Positions 55,603-64,000 of a stretch of 64,000 bases of DNA are shown in pieces. The notes under the pieces are model-generated. The model was given only the letters and a program-made list of their open reading frames with translations, was not told where the DNA came from and ran no database searches. Position 1 is the stretch's first letter. The number at the start of each line of letters is the position of its first letter. A program made the translations under genes and the position numbers. The DNA comes from Acidimicrobiales bacterium (GTDB lineage: Bacteria > Actinomycetota > Acidimicrobiia > Acidimicrobiales > RAAP-2), in the NCBI GenBank assembly GCA_030039755.1, contig JASHUY010000233.1, positions 1 through 64,000 on the forward strand, written 5' to 3'.

Positions 55603-55875
55603 GTGGTCGAAGAGCCGCAGCACCTGACCGGTCGCCATCAGGACACCCTCCGCCACGTCCTCGCGCACCCGCTGAGCCACAACGTCGAATGGCATTCTCT
55701 CGTTTCGCTCCTGCGAGAGGTCGGGTCTGTCGAGGAGCACGGGGAGGTCGTGACGATCGAAGCCGGCGGGCAGAGGATCGTGCTCACGAAGCCCCGCGGC
55801 AAGGACGTCGAGGCCGACGACCTCGTCGAGGTCCGCCGCCTGCTCGAAGACCTCGGGTACCGGGCGCAGGGCTGA
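55603..55875 (+). CDS. Small conserved hypothetical protein; probable GTG start
   Basis: VVEEPQHLTGRHQDTLRHVLAHPLSHNVEWHSLVSLLREVGSVEEHGEVVTIEAGGQRIVLTKPRG. Confidence 0.55.
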   Translation: MVEEPQHLTGRHQDTLRHVLAHPLSHNVEWHSLVSLLREVGSVEEHGEVVTIEAGGQRIVLTKPRGKDVEADDLVEVRRLLEDLGYRAQG

Positions 55876-55920
55876 CCGGCCTCGGCGCGGCGGCGGGGGC
55901 CGCGGCTCTGCAGCACGGCG

Positions 55921-56631
55921 TCATCCAGCGAGCTCCGGTGCGCGGGAGAGAACGCGTGGATCGAAGTCGAGCAACCCGGTGAGCTCGCGTGCGCCTCGGT
56001 CGGTGAGCCGGAGCCCGCGCCCGTGGGCGCTCCGCACGAACCATCCACGATCGAGCATGGCCCGGCACAGCGCGGCGCCCAGAGCGCCTGCGAGGTGAGG
56101 GCGTCGTTCCGTCCCGTCGAGGCAGGGTTTGGCGAAGGGCCGCCGCTGGCGGCTCACCTCCACGGGGTCGATCCCGAGCCCGCCGAACCTCCCGCCTTCG
56201 GGCCCGAGCGCGTAGAGCTCGCCCGCCGGAGCGACCCACTTCGCGTCGAGGAGCGCGTCGAGGAGCGCGACGCCGACCTGCCCGGCGAGGTGGTCGTAGC
56301 AAGTCCTCGCGAAGCCGAGTCGCGTCGCCTCCTGCGAAGCTCGCAACGACCGGATGGAGGCGCGGGGGCACACCCGCCCGAGTGCCTCCAGCGCGTCGGC
56401 GATCTCGGGACCTGCAATCTGGTAGCGACGTCGCCTCCCGTCGGCGACGACCGAGACGAGCCCCCCGTCCACGAGGGCTCGGAGGTGCTCGCTCGCCGTC
56501 GACGGTGCCACGCCGGCGCGACGCGCGAGCGCCGTGGCGCTCACCGGCTGGCCGTCGAACAACAGCCCGAGCATGGCCGAGCGCGCGGCACTCGAGAGCA
56601 ACCGTCCGATCCCCGTGTAGTCGACGTCCAC
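55921..56631 (-). CDS. ArsR/winged-helix transcriptional regulator with extended C-terminal domain
   Basis: LLSSAARSAMLGLLFDGQPVSATALARRAGVAPSTASEHLRALVDGGLVSVVADGRRRRYQIA; GTG start. Confidence 0.82.
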   Translation of the reverse strand: MDVDYTGIGRLLSSAARSAMLGLLFDGQPVSATALARRAGVAPSTASEHLRALVDGGLVSVVADGRRRRYQIAGPEIADALEALGRVCPRASIRSLRASQEATRLGFARTCYDHLAGQVGVALLDALLDAKWVAPAGELYALGPEGGRFGGLGIDPVEVSRQRRPFAKPCLDGTERRPHLAGALGAALCRAMLDRGWFVRSAHGRGLRLTDRGARELTGLLDFDPRVLSRAPELAG

Positions 56632-56717
56632 CTCGACAAACCTACGACGGCGGGACTTCGGAGATCGCCGAAGGTTGGTCGCGCGCCGGCGCGCCGGAAG
56701 CTGGCAATCTCGGTCGC

Positions 56718-57458
56718 GTGAGAGAGCTCCTCCCGTCGCCGAGATCCGACGTCGACCTCGCCGAGGCCTACGCCGTCCCGGTGCACGTCGCCGGCGCGCC
56801 GTTCGTGCGCTGCAACATGATCTCGACCCTCGACGGGGCCATCTCGCTCCAGGGCGGATCCGGGTCGCTCGGGGGCCCTGCGGACCGGCGCGTCTTCCGG
56901 GTGTTGCGGTCGCTGACCGACGTGGTGCTCGTCGGCGCGGGAACGGTGCGCGCCGAAGGATACGGGCCCGCGGTCCTCGATGACGAGCTGCGCGCTCAGC
57001 GTGTCGCAGAAGGCAGTCCACCGGTTCCGCCCATCGCGGTCGTCACGGGATCGGGCAACCTCGACTGGTCGTCGGGGTTCTTCACCCAGGCGGAGGTCCG
57101 GCCGATCATCTTCGTACCGCGTGCTGCCTATTCAGGCGCGAGCGCGAACGGCCGAGCCGTCGCCGACGTCGTCTCCGCAGGGGAGGCACGTGTGGACCCC
57201 CGCCTCGTGCTCGACCACTTCCGGCGCGCCGGCTACCGGTCCGTCCTCCTCGAGGGCGGTCCGGGTCTCAACGCCGACTTCATCCACGCCGGGCTTCTCG
57301 ACGAGCTGTGCCTCACGATCTCCCCGCGCCTCGTCGCGGGGGCGGGCCCCCGGGTGCTCGCGGGGCCGGAGTTCGCCCGGCCGCTCGAGCCCGAGATCGT
57401 CCACCTTCTGGAAGAGGAGGGGTTCTTGTTCTATCGACTGGCGTTGCCTCGTCGGTAG
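56718..57458 (+). CDS. RibD C-terminal/dihydrofolate reductase family protein; GTG start
   Basis: PFVRCNMISTLDGAISLQGGSGSLGGPADRRVFRVLRSLTDVVLVGAGTVRAEGYGPAV; YRSVLLEGGPGLNADFIHAGLLDELCLTISPRLV. Confidence 0.87.
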   Translation: MRELLPSPRSDVDLAEAYAVPVHVAGAPFVRCNMISTLDGAISLQGGSGSLGGPADRRVFRVLRSLTDVVLVGAGTVRAEGYGPAVLDDELRAQRVAEGSPPVPPIAVVTGSGNLDWSSGFFTQAEVRPIIFVPRAAYSGASANGRAVADVVSAGEARVDPRLVLDHFRRAGYRSVLLEGGPGLNADFIHAGLLDELCLTISPRLVAGAGPRVLAGPEFARPLEPEIVHLLEEEGFLFYRLALPRR

Positions 57459-57479
57459 CGCCTCGCCGCCCGCGGGGGG

Positions 57480-57953
57480 CTACGGGACGGTCACCATCTC
57501 GTCGCCCGCCGTCCCTCGTCTGTCGCCCGTTGCCCGGTGGCGTCGCGCGCAGGCGGGACACAAGCCGCGGTAGGTGATCTCCACGCCGGTCACGAGAAAG
57601 CCGCCGCGCGCACGCTCGGCGATCTCGGGCGGCGGCCCTGCACGCGGCACGTCACGGATCGCCTGGCACCCCTCGCAAACCAGGTGATCGTGGCGCTCGA
57701 CGACGTTCGGGTCGTAGCGCTTGGGGCCGTCTGCGACGTCTACCTCGAGGAGCTCTCCCATCGCGACCAGCTCGTTCAGCGTGTTGTACACGGTCGCCCT
57801 GCTGATCTCGGGGAGGCGCTCCCTGGCCAGGTCGTGCACCTGCTCGGCCGTAAGGTGGACGTGCTCCCCGACGAGCACCTGGGCGACGGCGCGGCGCTGG
57901 GCGCTCAGGCGCCAGTCCCGCGTCCGCAGGCGGGTGAGCAGGTCCGACGTCAT
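57480..57953 (-). CDS. Fur-family regulator (FurA/PerR-like), divergent from katG
   Basis: RLSAQRRAVAQVLVGEHVHLTAEQVHDLARERLPEISRATVYNTLNELVAMGELLEV; HDHLVCEGCQAI; CPAC. Confidence 0.87.
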   Translation of the reverse strand: MTSDLLTRLRTRDWRLSAQRRAVAQVLVGEHVHLTAEQVHDLARERLPEISRATVYNTLNELVAMGELLEVDVADGPKRYDPNVVERHDHLVCEGCQAIRDVPRAGPPPEIAERARGGFLVTGVEITYRGLCPACARRHRATGDRRGTAGDEMVTVP

Positions 57954-58013
57954 CCCAAGCAGAATATCTCTTGACTTGCTTTGCGTCGAGCATTAGAAGA
58001 AGTCCAGGAATAG

Positions 58014-60233
<2,220 letters not shown>

Positions 60234-60287
60234 CCGCGGGCAGCCGCCTGCGTTGCGGCGCGGGGCGACGTCGGCGAGGCTGTGCCG

Positions 60288-60989
60288 ATGCTCCGGCGCC
60301 TCATCCTCTGGGACATCGATGGAACGCTCGTGTCGACCGGTCCTGCGGGGCGTCTCGCGCTCGAGCTCGGTGTACGCCGGGCTGCGGGTCTCGACGAGGT
60401 CCCGCACGTTGCGATGGGCGGGAAGACCGACCCTCTCATCGTCCGCGAGCTCCTCACCCTGGCAGGTCTCGCGCCCGCAGACGTCGACCGGGCGGTGCCC
60501 GTCGCGCTCGAGTGGGCCCGCGAGGCCCTCGCTGCCCAGACCGAACGCTTACGCGTCGAGGGTGTGGTCCACCCGGGCGTCCGTGAGCTGCTCGATGCGC
60601 TCTCCGGCGTCGATGGGGTCCGCCAGAGCCTCCTCACCGGCAACATCTTTCCCAACGCGCTCGTGAAGGTGCGCACGTTCGGGCTCGAACGCCACCTCGA
60701 CCCGGAGATCGGCGCGTACGGGACAGATCATGCCGACCGCGACGGCCTCGTTCCCATCGCGCTCGAGCGTGCGAAAGGGCGGCGCGGCGAGACCTACCGG
60801 CCCGAGGAGGTGTGGGTGATCGGCGACACCGCCCGCGACCTCAGCTGCGCCCGTGCCGGAGGCGTGCGTTGCCTGATCGTCGGGACCGGCCACGACGGCT
60901 TCGACGCCGTGCGCGCGCTCGAAGCCGATGCGGTCGTCGAGAACCTTGCCGACACCGATCTCGTCCTCGAGACGTTGGTCGGAGCGTAG
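60288..60989 (+). CDS. HAD-superfamily hydrolase (phosphoglycolate phosphatase-like)
   Basis: LILWDIDGTLVSTGPAGRLALELG; QSLLTGNIFPNALVKVRTFGLERHLDPEIGAYGTDH; EVWVIGDTARDLSCARAGGVRCLIVGTG. Confidence 0.87.
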   Translation: MLRRLILWDIDGTLVSTGPAGRLALELGVRRAAGLDEVPHVAMGGKTDPLIVRELLTLAGLAPADVDRAVPVALEWAREALAAQTERLRVEGVVHPGVRELLDALSGVDGVRQSLLTGNIFPNALVKVRTFGLERHLDPEIGAYGTDHADRDGLVPIALERAKGRRGETYRPEEVWVIGDTARDLSCARAGGVRCLIVGTGHDGFDAVRALEADAVVENLADTDLVLETLVGA

Positions 60990-61002
60990 TGGCGTGCCCG
61001 CA

Positions 61003-61275
61003 CTAGTCCCGTCCGGTGAGCCGCACCGTGACGGTGTCACCCGCTTCCTTGCCGATCGCGGCGCGCAGATCGGCTCTGACAGGGAGCTTGTGGTGGCCGT
61101 CGCCGAGCGCCGTGAACGCGCTCTCGAAGGGGATTCCGTCGATCGTGCCGCGCACCTTGACGAGCCCCCTCCTCCCGAAGAAGACCGTGGAGCGGGGAAT
61201 GACCACGTACGTCCATCCTCCTTTGGACGGGCTCTTCACCAACTCCGCGGTGAACGTGGTGTCGAGCGGCTGCAC
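61003..61275 (-). CDS. DUF1905 domain-containing protein
   Basis: [79 protein letters not shown]. Confidence 0.87.
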   Translation of the reverse strand: MQPLDTTFTAELVKSPSKGGWTYVVIPRSTVFFGRRGLVKVRGTIDGIPFESAFTALGDGHHKLPVRADLRAAIGKEAGDTVTVRLTGRD

Positions 61276-61491
61276 CTCCGCGCTCCTCTCCGCGGCCCCG
61301 ACGGGACCGAGCGGAGCTTTCCCGGTCCTTTCGAGCCTCGTCGTTCCGACGCAGCAATCCCCGGGAAATCATCGGAGCGCCGAGACGGTCGGTGCCGCGA
61401 TGAGTTCTCCCTCCGGATCCCGTCGGAACTCGCGACCCGCCGTTCGCTGACGTGCAAGAGCAGCCGTCAGACCCAGGAAGGGAGATGCCGG

Positions 61492-61995
61492 ATGGCCGAA
61501 ATCGCCAACGTCGTGTCCGTGACCCGCAGGATCCCTGCGCCGGCCACGCGCATCTTCGCCGTGCTCGCCGACCCCGCTCGCCATCCGGAGATCGACGGCT
61601 CCGGAATGCTGCGGCACGCGCTCGAGCCGCGACCGTTGAGCCGCGTCGGTGATGCGTTCGTGATCGCCATGCACAACGACGAGATGGGCGACTACGAGAT
61701 GACGAACCACGTCGTCGAGTACGAGCCGGGCCGCCGCCTCACCTGGGAGCCGGTCCTGAGCAGGGCGTCACGCGAGGAGGACGTCGCAGGGGTCGGCGGC
61801 TCCGCGCATCAGCGGTGGTCGTACACGCTCGTCCCCGAGAGCGCGGACGTCACGGTCGTCACGGAGACGTTCGACTGCACGGAGTCGCCTGAATGGCTCA
61901 AGAACGCGGTGCGCGGGGGCAAACGCTGGGAGGGGGCGATGTCCGCCACGCTGGAGCGCCTTGAATCGCTGACGACGTCGATCCCGACCGCATAG
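61492..61995 (+). CDS. SRPBCC family protein
   Basis: VTRRIPAPATRIFAVLADPARHPEIDGSGMLRHA...GDAFVIAMHNDEMGDYEMTNHVVEYEPGRRLTWEP. Confidence 0.87.
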   Translation: MAEIANVVSVTRRIPAPATRIFAVLADPARHPEIDGSGMLRHALEPRPLSRVGDAFVIAMHNDEMGDYEMTNHVVEYEPGRRLTWEPVLSRASREEDVAGVGGSAHQRWSYTLVPESADVTVVTETFDCTESPEWLKNAVRGGKRWEGAMSATLERLESLTTSIPTA

Positions 61996-62039
61996 GACGT
62001 GGAAGCGGGCCCGGCGAACGTTCTCTAACATTCGCGGCC

Positions 62040-63050
62040 ATGACGGTAACCCCACTTCTGCTCGAAGCGGACCTCGAGCCCTACCGCCGGGAGCTCACCG
62101 GCTACTGCTACCGCATGCTCGGATCAGGGTTCGAAGCGGAGGACGCGGTCCAAGAGACGCTCGTGCGCGCGTGGCGCCACTCGACGGGCTTCGAGGGCCG
62201 CTCGAGCGTCCGTTCATGGCTGTACCGGATCGCGACCAACGTCTGCATCGACATGGGTCGCCAGGTTCAACGCCGTGCGAGGCCGATGGAGATGGGACCT
62301 TCGTCGCCACCTGACGAGACGCTCCTCGGTCCGCCGATGCCCGAGGCGACCTGGGTGACGCCGATCGGGGACGGCCGGGCGGGCGGGGAGTACGGCGACC
62401 CCGCCGAGCGCGCCACGTACCGCGAGTCGATCCGCCTGGCGTTCATCACCGCCCTCCAACACCTTCCCCCGCGCCAGCGTGCGGCGCTCATCCTGTGCGA
62501 GGTGCTGCGCTGGTCCGCTGCTGAGGTCGCCGAGTTGCTCGACACCACGGTGCCGGCGGTGAACAGCGCGCTGCAGCGCGCGCGAGCGACGCTCGCGTCG
62601 GCGCCGGGGCCCGTGCCGTCGGGACCGCTCGACGAGGTCGACGAGCAGCTCCTCGCACGCTACGTCGACGCCTTCGAGCGTTACGACATCGACACGCTGG
62701 TCACGTTGCTGCACGACGACGCGGTGCAGTCGATGCCACCGTTCGCGCTCTGGCTTCAGGGAGCGGAGCACATCGGAGCCTGGATGCTCCAGCCTGAACC
62801 CAGCCACTGCAGGGGTTCGCGCCTCGTCGCCACCTCGGCCAACGGGTGTCCCGCCTTCGGGCAGTACCGGGTGGATCCGGACGGTGGCTACGCGCCGTGG
62901 GCGCTCCAAGTCCTCGAGATCTCGAGGGGAAAGATCGCGGAGATGACCTTCTTCCTCGCATTCATGGACCCCGAGCGTCTCTTCCCGTCCTTCGGATTGC
63001 CGCTTCATCTGGATGTCCGAGCCTCCCCAACCCCGGACGACCCGCAGTGA
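62040..63050 (+). CDS. ECF-type sigma-70 factor with C-terminal SnoaL-like extension
   Basis: YRRELTGYCYRMLGSGFEAEDAVQETLVRAWRH; LPPRQRAALILCEVLRWSAAEVAELLDTTVPAVNSALQRARATL; C-terminal DAFERYDIDTLVTLLHDDAVQSMPPF. Confidence 0.92.
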   Translation: MTVTPLLLEADLEPYRRELTGYCYRMLGSGFEAEDAVQETLVRAWRHSTGFEGRSSVRSWLYRIATNVCIDMGRQVQRRARPMEMGPSSPPDETLLGPPMPEATWVTPIGDGRAGGEYGDPAERATYRESIRLAFITALQHLPPRQRAALILCEVLRWSAAEVAELLDTTVPAVNSALQRARATLASAPGPVPSGPLDEVDEQLLARYVDAFERYDIDTLVTLLHDDAVQSMPPFALWLQGAEHIGAWMLQPEPSHCRGSRLVATSANGCPAFGQYRVDPDGGYAPWALQVLEISRGKIAEMTFFLAFMDPERLFPSFGLPLHLDVRASPTPDDPQ

Positions 63051-63111
63051 CGACGAAACGACGACGACAGGCAAAAGAGACGACCCGGACCACGAGAGCG
63101 AGGAGCACGAG

Positions 63112-63891
63112 ATGCCGACGCGAGCAACCCCTCCGAACGGGGCGCCCTGTTGGGTGGACCTCTGGACCTCCGACGTGGAGGCGGCGCGTCGTTTCTACGG
63201 CGAGCTCTTCGGTTGGGAATCGGGCGATCCCGCGCCCGATTTCGGCGGCTACTTCATGTTCACTCGCGACGGAGTGCCGGTCGCGGGCGCGATGGGGGAC
63301 ATGGGGGACCTGAAGGCGAACGACCGCTGGAAGGTCTATTTCGCCACGGACGACGCCGACGCGACGCTGAAGACGGCATCGGCTGAGGGCGCGCAGGTCG
63401 TGGCCGGCGCGAGTGCGGTCGCCGACCTCGGCGTGCAGTCGGCCTTCGTCGACCCGACCGGAGCCGACTTCGGGACGTGGCAGCCGGGGAGCTTCGTCGG
63501 TTTCACGGTGCTCGAAGAGGCTCGGGCACCCTTCTGGTTCGACCTCGCCACCCGGGACCACGGCCGTGCAGTCGCCTTCTACGGCGCGGTGCTGGGTTGG
63601 GAAGTCGACCGGCAGATAGAGAACGCGCAGACGACCTACACCCTGCTCCGCCCTTCGAGTGGCGGTCCCCCTGTCGCCGGCATCGCAGACGCGTCCGGGT
63701 TCCTCCCCGCAGGCGCCCCCGGAAGCTGGACCACGTACTGGCAGGTCGACGACACCGCCGCGGCCGTCGCGACGGTCGAGCGCCTCGGTGGATCCGTCCG
63801 GATGCCTGCGCAGGGCACGCCGTACGGCATGGTCGCCGAGGTCGCCGACCCGACCGGTGCCGGGTTCAAGCTGCGGACTCCGCCGGGGTGA
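63112..63891 (+). CDS. VOC family protein (two glyoxalase-like repeats)
   Basis: PCWVDLWTSDVEAARRFYGELFGWESGD and PFWFDLATRDHGRAVAFYGAVLGWEVD. Confidence 0.9.
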   Translation: MPTRATPPNGAPCWVDLWTSDVEAARRFYGELFGWESGDPAPDFGGYFMFTRDGVPVAGAMGDMGDLKANDRWKVYFATDDADATLKTASAEGAQVVAGASAVADLGVQSAFVDPTGADFGTWQPGSFVGFTVLEEARAPFWFDLATRDHGRAVAFYGAVLGWEVDRQIENAQTTYTLLRPSSGGPPVAGIADASGFLPAGAPGSWTTYWQVDDTAAAVATVERLGGSVRMPAQGTPYGMVAEVADPTGAGFKLRTPPG

Positions 63892-64000
63892 TGGCCCGTA
63901 CCGGGGTGGCGTGCGCGTGCGCGCCCTGAACGGCCCGGTGGACCGTCCGTGGGGGGTTCGCACCGTGCGCTTCGAGGACCCGGGCGGACACGTCCGGGAG

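Overview
This is a high-GC window, probably actinobacterial, read by eye with no searches. I found no rRNA, tRNA, CRISPR array or transposase that I could support. From about 1 to 30.5 kb it looks like a catabolic island. It contains a split PEP-synthase-like enzyme, a biotin-dependent carboxylase (BCCP, biotin carboxylase, carboxyltransferase), a HAD phosphatase, a CocE/NonD hydrolase and an HD-domain protein. It also has an oligopeptide-type ABC importer, two NDMA-type alcohol dehydrogenases, SDRs, a CoA-transferase, an aldehyde dehydrogenase, an MDR dehydrogenase, an amidohydrolase and an LLM (F420-type) oxidoreductase. The most striking feature is a two-gene module present twice in this island. 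In one copy the small gene (9920..10474, minus) carries an in-frame TGA at 10193-10195, giving ...IEAIGD-[TGA]-GSCSAASVAD.... This matches a U-G-S-C selenocysteine motif, with a SECIS-like hairpin at a suitable distance. The second copy (19789..20343, plus) is the same length (184 aa) and has Cys at that position (...IAVGDCGSCSAAAVAD...). Each is translationally coupled to a ~360-380 aa partner of unknown function. The island also shows repeated tandem duplications at intercistronic junctions, two of which create possible coupled small ORFs. From 30.5 to 64 kb the content is more ordinary: a Zn uptake locus (ZnuABC-like, Fur-family regulator, His-rich protein, ArsR), a TetR/DrrAB-like exporter, a large surface protein next to an FHA-cyclase and a Ser/Thr kinase, an MFS/HxlR pair, a MarR/oxidoreductase pair, malic enzyme, a Fur/KatG pair and an ECF sigma factor.
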